From Acidithiobacillus sulfuriphilus (GTDB lineage: Bacteria; Pseudomonadota; Gammaproteobacteria; Acidithiobacillales; Acidithiobacillaceae): a stretch of 30,104 bases of DNA. The stretch lies in NCBI RefSeq assembly GCF_003721225.1, contig NZ_RIZI01000169.1:1-30104 (forward strand), given 5' to 3'. Made by a program: the position numbers and the translations under genes. The notes beneath the pieces were generated by a model. That model did no database searches, was not told the origin of the DNA, and saw only the letters and a program-made list of their open reading frames with translations. This document shows positions 16,865-25,728 of the stretch, piece after piece (the stretch's first letter is position 1; each line of letters starts with the position of its first letter).

Positions 16865-18617
16865 AGTCCGCGAGCAAGATGCGATTCCGGCCCGCCTTCT
16901 TGGCCCGGTAAAGGGCCCCATCGGCACGGTCGATCACCGCCGCCAAGCGTTCGCCCGGCTGCCAGAGGCTGACCCCGGCGCTGAAGGTCACCGCAATGGG
17001 GGCGTCCTTATGCCGGACGGGCGTCCGGGCGAGGTCCTGCTGCACCCGGGCAATGGCCTGCAAGGCATGGGGGGTATCGGCATCCGGGAGAAGGACGATG
17101 AACTCCTCGCCCCCAAAACGGGCCACCACATCGCTGGGACGCAAATCCCGGATCAGCAGTTGGGTGAGGTGGCGGAGGATTTCATCGCCTAGGTCATGGC
17201 CGTAGGTATCGTTGATCCGCTTGAAGTAATCGAGATCCAGCATGGCCAGGGACAAGGGCTGATGGAGCCGCTGCGCGCGATTGCTCTCCCGCTCGAAAGC
17301 GGCATCCAGGCCGCGGCGGTTCAATACTCCGGTGAGGGGATCGGTATGGATGAGCTGGCTGGTCTGCTCCAGTTCGGTCTCCAGTTGATGGATCTGCACC
17401 TGCGCCACTTCCACTTGCTGGCGGGCCTGCAGCAAGTCATCGCGCAATTGCCGGCCCCGCAACTGCATTTCCTTGCTGTCGCCAATGATGCGGGAGACGA
17501 TGTCATGGATGCTTTCCCAATCGTCAATGGCCTCCAGATGCTTGAGGCTCGTTTCCAGGTTGCGGTAGTAACTCCCCGAGCGATCGGAAAATTCACCAAT
17601 GCCCTGGATGATCAGCCCCACCAGTTCCTTCACCGCGGCCCGGGCTTCCTCCACGCTATGTTTGAGGACACCCTGCTTGTAGATGATGTCCTTCAGGCTA
17701 TTTTCGGCCTGCTGCACCCGTTCGTTATCCAAGGGCTGGCTGATGATGCCCTGCAAAAGCGCCATCTGTCCGCTCAACCATTTGTCTTCCGGCAGGAGCT
17801 CGGTGACATTGTCCACGATGAGCCGTAGGAGATGTTCCAGGCCTTGGCGCAGCTCCATCTGTCGTTCCCCGGCCTCATCAATACGCCGCCATAACTCGCG
17901 GGCCGCCGTCAGGAGGGGGCGGGAGGCATCGCCGCTGGCGTTTTCCGCGGCCTTGAGGCATTTTTCTCCCTGGGACTGGACGCTATCCTGGCCGAACCAC
18001 GGCAATATGCCCAGTTGCAAGGCCTGCCGCCATAGCGTTTGCCAGTTTGCACAGACCACCTCTGCACGGTCTGGCGTTGCCAGGCCATCAGCGCGCAGCG
18101 CCGCAGCGGCGGGCTGTTCCAGATCGGAAAGGGATGCCTGGCCAACGGCGCGTTCGGGCAACAGGGACCACTCATCAACCGTAAGAGCCAGGCGCAGGGG
18201 CAGTTGCGGGTTCTCTTCGTGGAGCAGCGCGCTCATGGCGGCGCGCTTTTGCAGATGGGTGAGCCCTTGCTGGGAGCGCTCCCATTCGTGAAGTAGACGA
18301 CTCAGGAGCGCACCCCAGGAAACGCCGTGTTGGGCGGCATCGTGGCAACTCTGGATCAGGGTGGACAGCGCCCGTTCGACGGTGTCGGTGCGGCCATTGC
18401 GCGCGGCGGCGTGGATTTCCACCCAGGGAGACCCATAGCGCTCGCCCCATTGCCGGAGCAGAATCAGCAACCAGGGGGGTATGTCCGCCGTTGCGCCCTG
18501 CCCCGCCAACTCTTCATAAAAGCGCTGGTAATGCTCGGGCGTCGGCGGCAGCCCGGCCGCTGCCAGGCGCTTGAAGGCCTCTCGAGCAATGGCGGCGGGA
18601 GAGAGGGATTTGCTCAC
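16860..18617 (-). CDS. GGDEF diguanylate cyclase with large uncharacterised N-terminal region
   Basis: A cytoplasmic protein of about 585 residues that would make cyclic di-GMP. The C-terminal GGDEF domain is complete: DPLTGVLNRRGLDAAF opens it, the active site is GGEEF (502-506), and the product-inhibition I-site RPSD (493-496) lies the correct five residues before. No membrane segment is visible. The first 400 residues are helical, with a coiled-coil-like stretch just before the cyclase (QARQQVEVAQVQIHQLETEL), and do not resemble a PAS, GAF or receiver domain. The start is taken as the GTG at 18617, one base after the upstream gene's stop; its ribosome site is weak. It is the last gene of the hldD operon. 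Confidence 0.88.
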   Translation of the reverse strand: MSKSLSPAAIAREAFKRLAAAGLPPTPEHYQRFYEELAGQGATADIPPWLLILLRQWGERYGSPWVEIHAAARNGRTDTVERALSTLIQSCHDAAQHGVSWGALLSRLLHEWERSQQGLTHLQKRAAMSALLHEENPQLPLRLALTVDEWSLLPERAVGQASLSDLEQPAAAALRADGLATPDRAEVVCANWQTLWRQALQLGILPWFGQDSVQSQGEKCLKAAENASGDASRPLLTAARELWRRIDEAGERQMELRQGLEHLLRLIVDNVTELLPEDKWLSGQMALLQGIISQPLDNERVQQAENSLKDIIYKQGVLKHSVEEARAAVKELVGLIIQGIGEFSDRSGSYYRNLETSLKHLEAIDDWESIHDIVSRIIGDSKEMQLRGRQLRDDLLQARQQVEVAQVQIHQLETELEQTSQLIHTDPLTGVLNRRGLDAAFERESNRAQRLHQPLSLAMLDLDYFKRINDTYGHDLGDEILRHLTQLLIRDLRPSDVVARFGGEEFIVLLPDADTPHALQAIARVQQDLARTPVRHKDAPIAVTFSAGVSLWQPGERLAAVIDRADGALYRAKKAGRNRILLADS

Positions 18618-18618
18618 A

Positions 18619-19623
18619 TCAACCGTAGTATTGCCGATACCAGGAGAGGAAGGGCCCCAAACCGTCGTGCAAGGTGGTGTCGGGTGCGAAGCCGATGGCC
18701 TTTTGCAGATCACTCACATCGGCATAGGTGGCGCTTACATCACCGGCCTGCATGGGCAGCCATTCGATCTGTGCCTTGCGTTCCAGGAGTTTTTCCAGGG
18801 CCTCAATAAAGTCGATGAGGGGGACGGGCGTATGGTTACCAATGTTATAGAGCCGAAACGGAGCGGAACTGCTGGCCGGGTCTTTTTCGGACCATGGCGT
18901 TTGCGACTGCGGGGTATGGGGAATGAGCCGCACGACGCCTTCGATGATGTCGTCGATATAGGTAAAATCGCGCTGCATCTGTCCGTGGTTGAATACCGGT
19001 ATGGGCTCGCCGGCCAGGATCTTCCGGGTGAAGCTGAAATAGGCCATGTCCGGCCGTCCCCAGGGGCCATAGACGGTGAAAAAACGCAGGCCGGTGCAGG
19101 GCAGGGAAAAAAGATGGGCATAGCTGTGGGCCATCAGCTCCCCGGCGCGCTTGCTGGCGGCATACAGGCTGACGGGATGATCGACGGGGTCGTGGACGCT
19201 GTAGGGGAGCGCGCTGTTGGCGCCGTAAACGGAACTGGAGGAGGCAAACAGGAGGTGTTCCACCTGTTGGGCGCGGCAGCCTTCCAGGACATTGACGAAG
19301 CCCACGATATTGCTGTCCACATAGCTATGGGGCGCCTCGAGGGAATGACGAACCCCGGCCTGGGCCGCCAGATGGATCACGGCATCAAAATGAGGGCCCG
19401 CAAAGAGGCCGGCGACGCCCGCGCGATCCGCCATGTCCAGGAGCTGAAACTGAAAGGCAGGGTGCCCTTCCAGTTGCGCCAGGCGATCTCGTTTCAGGCT
19501 GGGATCGTAGTAGTCATTGAGATTGTCCGCACCCTGCACGATCCAACCGTCCGCCAGCAGGCGACGGCAGAGATGAAAACCGATGAAGCCGGCGGCGCCG
19601 GTAACGAGGATGCGGCCGTCCAT
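18619..19623 (-). CDS. UDP-glucuronate 4-epimerase (extended SDR)
   Basis: A 334-residue extended short-chain dehydrogenase converting UDP-glucuronate to UDP-galacturonate, a precursor for LPS core or capsule. Visible features: NAD-binding GAAGFIG (9-15), the catalytic pair Tyr154/Lys158 in YAASK, and the subgroup-specific run GRPDMAYFSFTRKI followed by GEPIPVF and RDFTYIDDI, which distinguishes CapI/WbnF-type UDP-glucuronate epimerases from GalE. The ATG at 19623 overlaps the hldD stop (TGATG), with AAAGGGCGG upstream; a GTG one codon earlier is also possible. Its stop is one base from the diguanylate cyclase start. Confident on family; the substrate is inferred from the subgroup motif. Confidence 0.88.
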   Translation of the reverse strand: MDGRILVTGAAGFIGFHLCRRLLADGWIVQGADNLNDYYDPSLKRDRLAQLEGHPAFQFQLLDMADRAGVAGLFAGPHFDAVIHLAAQAGVRHSLEAPHSYVDSNIVGFVNVLEGCRAQQVEHLLFASSSSVYGANSALPYSVHDPVDHPVSLYAASKRAGELMAHSYAHLFSLPCTGLRFFTVYGPWGRPDMAYFSFTRKILAGEPIPVFNHGQMQRDFTYIDDIIEGVVRLIPHTPQSQTPWSEKDPASSSAPFRLYNIGNHTPVPLIDFIEALEKLLERKAQIEWLPMQAGDVSATYADVSDLQKAIGFAPDTTLHDGLGPFLSWYRQYYG

Positions 19624-20612
19624 CACCGCCCTTTCTCCGCGAGCCAGCGCACATAGCGGGATACCCCCTCCTCCACATTCAGGAAGGGTGCCGAAAAGCC
19701 TGCCCCGCGCAGGGCGCCGATGTCGGCCTGGGTATAGCTCTGATATTTGCCGTGCAGGGCCTCGGGCATGGGCATATAGCGAATGACCTGGGCCTTGTGC
19801 AGGGCGCCGAGATGGCGCGCCGGCCGCTTCGCCAGGGCGTCGATGGCGCCCACCGTAGCCACGGCCACCTCGTTGAAGGTCTGCGCCTGACCCGTGCCCA
19901 CATTGTAGATGCCCGTTCTGGGGTGCTCCAGAAAATGCAGGTTGACTGCGCAGACGTCGTCCACGTGGATAAAGTCGCGCCGCTGCTCGCCATCGCCGTA
20001 ACCGTCACTGCCGGCGAAGAGGTGGACATAGCCATCGCGGCGGTATTGTTGGTAGAAATGCAAGGCTACCGAAGCCATGCGTCCTTTGTGCAGCTCCCGG
20101 GGACCATAGACATTGAAGTAGCGAAAACCATGGACGGGGGCCTTGAGGTTGGGCCAGACATGGCGCAAATACTGGTCGAACTGAAACTTGCTGAAGCCAT
20201 AGATATTGAGCGGGGACTCACAGGCGCGTTCTTCCCGGAACTGCTGCGTCATGCCGTAGACCGAGGCACTGGAGGCATAGAGGAAAGGGACGTTGCGCAA
20301 CTGGCACCAGTGCAGGAGGGTCTTGGAAAAAGCGTAATTATTCTCCATGATGTAGCGGCCGTCCGTCGCCATGGTGTCGGAACAGGCCCCCTCGTGGAAG
20401 ATGGCTTCGATGGCAGGCAGCTTGCCTTCTTCGAGGAGCGTGATAAAACGCTCGGCTTCCATGTAGTCGGCGATATCGAGATCCGTCAGATTCAGGAACT
20501 TCCCGGCCTGGCTGAGATGGTCTACCACCAGGATGTCCGTGACCCCGCGCTGATTCAGGGCGTGGACCAGATTTGCACCAATGAAGCCGGCACCGCCGGT
20601 TACGATGATCAT
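19623..20612 (-). CDS. hldD: ADP-L-glycero-D-manno-heptose 6-epimerase
   Basis: A 329-residue NADP-dependent epimerase that finishes the activated heptose for the LPS inner core. It shows the nucleotide-binding GGAGFIG (6-12), the active-site Tyr138/Lys142 in YGFSK, and HldD-specific strings: VVDHLSQAGKFLNL, FHEGACSDT, YFNVYGPRELHKGRMASV and RDFIHVDDV. Length fits the family. The start at 20612 sits behind an excellent AAAGGAGGAGG; a TATCAT hexamer (20640-20635) may be its -10 box. First gene of an overlapping operon with the UDP-glucuronate epimerase and a diguanylate cyclase. Confidence 0.96.
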   Translation of the reverse strand: MIIVTGGAGFIGANLVHALNQRGVTDILVVDHLSQAGKFLNLTDLDIADYMEAERFITLLEEGKLPAIEAIFHEGACSDTMATDGRYIMENNYAFSKTLLHWCQLRNVPFLYASSASVYGMTQQFREERACESPLNIYGFSKFQFDQYLRHVWPNLKAPVHGFRYFNVYGPRELHKGRMASVALHFYQQYRRDGYVHLFAGSDGYGDGEQRRDFIHVDDVCAVNLHFLEHPRTGIYNVGTGQAQTFNEVAVATVGAIDALAKRPARHLGALHKAQVIRYMPMPEALHGKYQSYTQADIGALRGAGFSAPFLNVEEGVSRYVRWLAEKGR

Positions 20613-20662
20613 GCGTCCTCCTCCTTTTGCACGTATGATAACAGAAAGGAAGGGCGTTCCTA

Positions 20663-20716
20663 GCGGGTGCCATACCCGCATGGCAGAGCGTCCCGATGAT
20701 CCTGCCATCATCGGGA
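20663..20716. repeat. Cluster of hairpins in the hldD/kefB divergent region
   Basis: GCGGGT/ACCCGC (20663-20668 and 20674-20679) overlaps TGCCAT/ATGGCA (20668-20673 and 20680-20685), so the two stems exclude each other. A separate perfect 10-bp stem, TCCCGATGAT/ATCATCGGGA, follows at 20691-20716. They lie in the presumed leader of the antiporter gene. They may be regulatory RNA structure or protein sites. Confidence 0.45.
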
Positions 20717-20775
20717 TCTGGCGGAGAACGGCTGCCTTGGCGCAGCACCCACCGGGGCACACTGAGCGAAATTTC

Positions 20776-22761
20776 ATGAACGATCATGCACTACTGACCA
20801 TCATCGTGCTGCTGGCGACGGCGGTGTTCCTCGTCGGCCTTGCCCGTAGCCTGCGTTTGCCCGCCATTTTCTCCTATCTGCTGACGGGGATCATTCTCGG
20901 GCCCCATGCCTTGGCGGTGGTCCCGGACCTTGCGGCCACCAGGCATCTCGCCGCTTTTGGCGTGGTCTTCCTGATGTTCAGTATCGGCCTGGAGTTCAGC
21001 CTTCCGCAATTGCTCAGCATGCGCAACCTGGTCTTTGGCCTGGGCTCGCTGCAAGTGGTGCTCACCACCCTGCTTTTCCTGGGCGCGGCGGCGCTGATGG
21101 GCATTCCCTGGCGCAGCGGAATGATCCTGGGGGGGATTCTCGCCATGTCTTCCACCGCCATGGTGGTACGGGCACTGGCCGACAAAATGGAACTCCAGAC
21201 CCGCCATGGCCGGGTGGCCATCAGCATCCTGTTGTTTCAGGACCTTGCGGTCGTCCCGCTCCTCATCCTCATCCCTGCCATGGCGGGGAACCCGGCCAAC
21301 CTGCCCCATGCCCTGGCCCTGGCCGCCCTCAAGGCTTTACTGGTCCTCCTGGTCCTGTTTTTCATCGGCAAACCCATCATGCGGCCCTGGTTTCATTTCG
21401 TGGCCGCGCGCAAGTCGACAGAACTATTCATGCTCAATGTCTTGTTGGTCACCTTGGGCCTGGCCTGGATCACCGAACAGGCCGGGCTTTCCCTGGCCCT
21501 GGGCGCCTTCGTGGCGGGCATGCTCATCTCCGAGACCGCTTATCGTTATCAGGTGGAGGCCGACATCGCGCCGTTCCGCGATGTCCTCCTCGGCTTGTTT
21601 TTCATTACCATCGGCATGCTGGTGGATATCCCCAATTTGTGGGCGGATCTGTCCTGGGTCCTGGGCATTCTGCTGCTTCTGCTCCTGGCCAAGGGCACTC
21701 TGGTATTCCTGCTGACCCGTTTGTTTCATTTCGAAACGGGGGTCGCCCTGCGGTCGGCCATCGTCCTTGCCCAGGCCGGCGAATTCGGCTTTGTCCTGCT
21801 GGCGCTGGCCAACCAGTACCAGATCCTCCCCGGGGAGGTTCTTCAGCCGGTGCTGGGCGCCATGCTGCTGTCCATGTTGCTCGCCCCGGTCCTGGTGGAT
21901 CGCAATGGCTGGCTTGCCAAGCAGATGGTGGGCAGCTACCGGCGGAACCGGCAACGCGACCTGGGCAGCATACGGGATGCCGCCCCCGCTTCCGCCCATG
22001 TCATCCTGTGCGGTTACGGTCGTGTGGGGCAGAGCGTGGCGCGGCTGCTGGATGAGGAAGGGATTGCCTTTGTCGCCCTGGATCTGGATCCGGTGCGGGT
22101 ACGCCAGGCACAGACGGCGGGCGAATCCATTTTTTACGGGGATGCAAGCCGCCGGGATGTTCTGACAGCGGCCGGCATTCGCAACGCCAGCGCCATGGTC
22201 ATTACCTATGCCGACACCCAGGCCAGCCAGCGGGTGCTGTCCATTGCCAAGGAGTTGCGCCCGGATCTGCCGGTGATCGTCCGCGCCCATGATGATAGCC
22301 AACTGGCCAGGCTGGAGGCGGCGGGGGCGGATGAGGTGGTGCCCGAGGTGACGGAGGGCGCGCTGATGCTGGCATCACAGACCCTGCTGCTGCTCGGTTT
22401 CCCCATGAGTCATGTGCTGCGCCGTCTGCGCCGCGTGCGCCAGGAGCGCTATCAGTTTTTTCGCGGGGCCTTCTGGGGGAGTTCGGAACCGGGAGAGGAT
22501 CGCGATTCCCCGCGACTCGCTTCCATCCCGCTGGGGGAAACCGCCTATGCCATCAAGCATAGTTTGCGCGAGCTGAATCTGGCCGCTTTCGGGGTACAGA
22601 TCGTGGCCGTGCGCCGGCACGGGATCCGCGGCCGCGAGCCCGCACCGGAGACCATCCTCCAACAGGGGGATGTGGTGGTCCTCTTCGGCCCGCCCCAGGC
22701 CCTGACCGTCGCCGAGACCCGCTTGCTGGCGGGTGACTTGCCAGAGGCGTTGGCGGTGTAA
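20776..22761 (+). CDS. KefB/KefC-type monovalent cation:proton antiporter with RCK domains
   Basis: A 661-residue CPA2-family membrane protein. Residues 1 to about 385 form the twelve-segment Na+/H+ exchanger domain (YLLTGIILGPHAL, FLMFSIGLEFSLPQL, FQDLAVVPLLIL, LGAFVAGMLISET). Residues about 408-525 form an RCK/TrkA-N Rossmann domain with GYGRVG, and the last 90 residues a TrkA-C domain ending in VVLFGPPQAL. Together these suggest NAD-nucleotide-gated potassium efflux coupled to proton uptake. The ATG at 20776 directly precedes the first membrane segment but has only a weak ribosome site. No KefF/KefG ancillary gene is adjacent. Its stop is seven bases from that of the convergent haemoglobin. 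Ion specificity is inferred. Confidence 0.88.
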   Translation: MNDHALLTIIVLLATAVFLVGLARSLRLPAIFSYLLTGIILGPHALAVVPDLAATRHLAAFGVVFLMFSIGLEFSLPQLLSMRNLVFGLGSLQVVLTTLLFLGAAALMGIPWRSGMILGGILAMSSTAMVVRALADKMELQTRHGRVAISILLFQDLAVVPLLILIPAMAGNPANLPHALALAALKALLVLLVLFFIGKPIMRPWFHFVAARKSTELFMLNVLLVTLGLAWITEQAGLSLALGAFVAGMLISETAYRYQVEADIAPFRDVLLGLFFITIGMLVDIPNLWADLSWVLGILLLLLLAKGTLVFLLTRLFHFETGVALRSAIVLAQAGEFGFVLLALANQYQILPGEVLQPVLGAMLLSMLLAPVLVDRNGWLAKQMVGSYRRNRQRDLGSIRDAAPASAHVILCGYGRVGQSVARLLDEEGIAFVALDLDPVRVRQAQTAGESIFYGDASRRDVLTAAGIRNASAMVITYADTQASQRVLSIAKELRPDLPVIVRAHDDSQLARLEAAGADEVVPEVTEGALMLASQTLLLLGFPMSHVLRRLRRVRQERYQFFRGAFWGSSEPGEDRDSPRLASIPLGETAYAIKHSLRELNLAAFGVQIVAVRRHGIRGREPAPETILQQGDVVVLFGPPQALTVAETRLLAGDLPEALAV

Positions 22762-22768
22762 AGGAGAT

Positions 22769-23155
22769 TTAGCGGTTGCGCATGAAATCTGCCGTGCGCT
22801 GTAGGGCGGCGGTCAGGTCGCCGCGCACATCCTGGGGTACCTGGACCTCATCCATGGCCCGCATCATGCAGGCCATCCATTGATCGCGGGCCAGGTCGTC
22901 CACGGGGAAGGAGGCGTGGCGGGCGCGCAGACGGGGGTGGCCAAAGCGTTCGACATACAGATCCGGGCCGCCCAGCCAGCCGGAGAGGAAGAGAAAGAGG
23001 CGCTCGCGGGAACCGCTCAGGTCTTCGGGATGGATGCTGCGCAAGGGGCTTTGCCATTGCGGCTCACTACCCATGAGGTCGTAAAAGCGATTCACCAGGC
23101 GGCGCACCCCCTCTTCCCCGCCGAGGCGTTCATAGGGTGTCTGTTTTTCCGTCAT
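22769..23155 (-). CDS. Group II truncated haemoglobin
   Basis: A 128-residue haem protein of the trHbO-like group. Characteristic strings are YERLGGEEGVRRLVNRFYDLM, FLSGWLGGPDLY, the proximal-side GHPRLRARHASFPV, and RDQWMACMMRAMDE with the conserved Trp of helix G. Members bind oxygen or NO and are linked to respiration or nitrosative-stress defence. GGGAG precedes the ATG. It starts 35 bases after the arginine decarboxylase stop on the same strand and is probably cotranscribed. The specific physiological role is unknown. Confidence 0.9.
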   Translation of the reverse strand: MTEKQTPYERLGGEEGVRRLVNRFYDLMGSEPQWQSPLRSIHPEDLSGSRERLFLFLSGWLGGPDLYVERFGHPRLRARHASFPVDDLARDQWMACMMRAMDEVQVPQDVRGDLTAALQRTADFMRNR

Positions 23156-23190
23156 GTCTTTGCTCCCATGTCAATATCCTTATCCTTACA

Positions 23191-25083
23191 TCACTCCAGA
23201 TAGGTATATCCCTGCAGGCCATCGGCAAAGGCCTGCAAAAATTGCTCTCGCTCTTCCGGATGAAGCGGCACGCGCGCATCGATTTTCTGCCCATAGCGGG
23301 CAAGCAGGTCACTGGCGGAGAATTGCACATACTGCAACACGGTCTCCACGGTATCTCCGGGATGGGGCTCCACCAGGGCGATGCTGCCATCGTCGCGGCG
23401 TAGCACATTGACCGAATCCGTATCGCCGAAGAGGTTGTGCATGTCGCCAAGAATTTCCTGGTAGGCGCCCACCAAAAAAATCGCCAGGACATAGGGTTTG
23501 CCCGGTTCCAGGACGTGAACGGGCAAGGCCGGCGTCAGACCGTCGGCCGTGACATAGGCATCCACCCGGCCATCCGAATCGCAGGTAATGTCCTCCAGGC
23601 GTGCCCGCCGCCGCGGTTCTTCCTCCAGCCTTTGCACCGGCACAATGGGGAAAACCTGATCGATGGCCCAGACATCGGGCAAGGACTGGAAGAGCGAGAA
23701 ATTGCCGAAATACTTGTCGACCAGTTTCTCGTCGAGTTCGTCCAGCACGTCGCGATGGGCACGGTTGTGGCCATCGAGGGCCGCCCGCACCCGCCATAGC
23801 ACATGAGCATAAAGGCCCTCGGCCTGGGCGCGCTGGACGAGGTTCAGCAGGCCGTGGTTGAACTGCTGCTGCACCTCTGCCATCAGGTAGAGGGCCTCAT
23901 GATAGGCCTCCACTGCCGCGGCCGCAGTGGCATGATCCAGGTACGTCAGGAGCTGCTGCAACTCTGCCTGCAGGGCCGTCCCGGCGGCAGCGTCCAGAAC
24001 GGGGGGGAACTCCCCCGGCGCCGTCTCCACATCGATGATGTTGGTCAACAATACTGCATGGTGGGCACTGAGGGCGCGCCCCGACTCCGAAATGACCAGG
24101 GGCTCCGGCAGGCCCTCGGCATGGCAGGTCTCAGCCAGGGCCGCAACAATGGCGCGGGCATAATCCCTGGCGTCGTAATTGGTGGAACAGAAGGCGCGCG
24201 AGCGCGTCCCTTCATAATCCACCCCGAGACCGCCCCCCACATCCACCACCCGAAGGCCCGCGCCGAGATGGCATAATTCGGCATAGAGGCGCGCGCACTC
24301 GCGCATGCCGCCCTTGATGAACTGGATATTGGGAATTTGTGAACCGAGATGGAAATGCAGCAGTTGCAGGGAATGCAGGGCATCCGCATGCCGCAACTGT
24401 TCCACGAGGTCGAGAATATCGGCGGCGGAAAGGCCGAATTTGGATTTTTCGCCGCCCGTATTCTGCCATTTACCGGCACCGGCGGACGCCAGGCGGGCGC
24501 GCACTCCGATACGGGGGGTGACCTGTAGGCGCTGGGCTTCGGCCAGGATCAGGGGGAGTTCGGAATGTTTTTCGACAACGATGAATACCTTGATGCCGAG
24601 CTTTTCCCCCATCAGCGCCAGACGGATATATTCTTCATCCTTGTAGCCGTTGCAGATCACCGTCCCACCGGCGGGCACGAGGGCGAGTACGGCGAGGAGT
24701 TCGGGCTTGCTCCCCGCCTCCAGCCCCACGCCGCCTTGGCCGGCGCGCAAAATCTCCTCTACCACGCGCCGTTGCTGGTTGACCTTGATGGGATAAACCG
24801 CCGTGTAATCGCCGCGATAATTTTCCGCCGCCATGGCTTCCGCAAAGGCCGCCTGCAAGGTCCCCACGCGATGGGCGAGGATTTGCGGAAAACGGAGCAG
24901 ACAAGGCAGGCCCAGCCCTTCTTCCGCCAGCCGCCCGGTGATGTCCCCCAAGCCGATACCCGGGAGTTCCTGCCGCCCGTCGGGGTGGACGAGCAACTGG
25001 CCGTCGGCACCGACGTCAAAATAGCCCTCCCCCCAGTGGGGCAGGTTATACAGCGTGCGGCTATCATTCACTGTCCATCCCAT
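23191..25083 (-). CDS. speA: Biosynthetic arginine decarboxylase
   Basis: A 630-residue PLP enzyme of the alanine-racemase fold that converts arginine to agmatine and CO2 for polyamine synthesis, consuming a proton. The PLP lysine is Lys100 in AVYPIKVNQQ. Other SpeA marks are LEAGSKPEL, HFHLGSQIPN, the phosphate-binding GGGLGVDYEG, and a C-terminal VGAYQEILGDMHNLFGD followed by GYTYLE at the end. Length and motifs fit the biosynthetic form rather than the acid-induced AdiA. The start at 25083 was chosen because GGAGGAGGG precedes it at good spacing. Transcribed divergently from the Fur-family gene, with a 120-base shared control region. Confidence 0.95.
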   Translation of the reverse strand: MGWTVNDSRTLYNLPHWGEGYFDVGADGQLLVHPDGRQELPGIGLGDITGRLAEEGLGLPCLLRFPQILAHRVGTLQAAFAEAMAAENYRGDYTAVYPIKVNQQRRVVEEILRAGQGGVGLEAGSKPELLAVLALVPAGGTVICNGYKDEEYIRLALMGEKLGIKVFIVVEKHSELPLILAEAQRLQVTPRIGVRARLASAGAGKWQNTGGEKSKFGLSAADILDLVEQLRHADALHSLQLLHFHLGSQIPNIQFIKGGMRECARLYAELCHLGAGLRVVDVGGGLGVDYEGTRSRAFCSTNYDARDYARAIVAALAETCHAEGLPEPLVISESGRALSAHHAVLLTNIIDVETAPGEFPPVLDAAAGTALQAELQQLLTYLDHATAAAAVEAYHEALYLMAEVQQQFNHGLLNLVQRAQAEGLYAHVLWRVRAALDGHNRAHRDVLDELDEKLVDKYFGNFSLFQSLPDVWAIDQVFPIVPVQRLEEEPRRRARLEDITCDSDGRVDAYVTADGLTPALPVHVLEPGKPYVLAIFLVGAYQEILGDMHNLFGDTDSVNVLRRDDGSIALVEPHPGDTVETVLQYVQFSASDLLARYGQKIDARVPLHPEEREQFLQAFADGLQGYTYLE

Positions 25084-25168
25084 CGGCGCGCCCTCCTCCA
25101 TCCGTCGCTGCAGTCTATGGGCGCCTTGATGACGAGGCAAGAGGGCCTCCAGGAACAGCCGGCAAGGC

Positions 25169-25197
25169 TTGCACCCATCCCGCCTCTGCCCTAGCAT
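25169..25197 (+). promoter_or_regulatory. Candidate promoter of the Fur-family gene
   Basis: TTGCAC (25169-25174), 17-base spacer, TAGCAT (25192-25197). Transcription would begin at about 25204, the first base of the first in-frame ATG, suggesting either a leaderless message or use of the ATG at 25219. Confidence 0.45.
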
Positions 25198-25203
25198 GAA
25201 AAT

Positions 25204-25728
25204 ATGAAACATTTGGCCATGGCTAGCAAAACCGCAAAGGCAGTCGGGGACGACGAAGCAACACGCCGCATCCGCGCCCTGGGGCAGCGCATCACCGTTT
25301 TGCGGGTCGCGGTATTGCGTACCCTCCTGGAGGCTGGGCAGCCGCTAAGCCATCAGGAGATCCAGCAAAGGGTGGAAAATCAGGAGGCCTTGCCCATTGA
25401 CCGGGTCAGCCTGTACCGCAACCTCGAATGGCTGGTGCAGATGGGCTTGGCCCACCGCATCACCGCCGATGACCGGGTCTGGCGCTTCAGCGCCCGCCGC
25501 GACCAGGAGGCGCCGCCACATCCCCATTTCCATTGCACCCGCTGTGGGCAGGTATTTTGTCTGGTGGATGCCAGCGTCGCCATCCCTGCGGTACCCTCGG
25601 GCTATGAAGTCAAGGAGTTGGAAGTCGTCCTCAACGGCTTCTGCCCGCAATGCGGACGTCATGCCGCAGATACCACGCTCCCGAGGGAAGAGGCTCAGTC
25701 CTCCGTAACCGCCTCCCGACCATCCTGA
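25204..25728 (+). CDS. Fur-family metal-responsive transcriptional regulator
   Basis: A DNA-binding repressor of the Fur/Zur/PerR family, 174 residues. The winged helix lies at about 30-95 (LGQRITVLRVAVLRTLLE, SHQEIQQRV, VSLYRNLEWLVQMGLAHRI). The C-terminal dimerisation domain has the regulatory metal cluster HPHFHCTRCG and the structural zinc pair CPQCG, giving CxxC twice. The HxHFxCxxC pattern fits Fur or Zur; the metal cannot be decided by reading. The start at 25204 has no ribosome site and coincides with the predicted transcription start; ATG 25219 is the alternative. The last 34 bases overlap the convergent zincin gene. Divergent from speA. Confidence 0.88.
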   Translation: MKHLAMASKTAKAVGDDEATRRIRALGQRITVLRVAVLRTLLEAGQPLSHQEIQQRVENQEALPIDRVSLYRNLEWLVQMGLAHRITADDRVWRFSARRDQEAPPHPHFHCTRCGQVFCLVDASVAIPAVPSGYEVKELEVVLNGFCPQCGRHAADTTLPREEAQSSVTASRPS

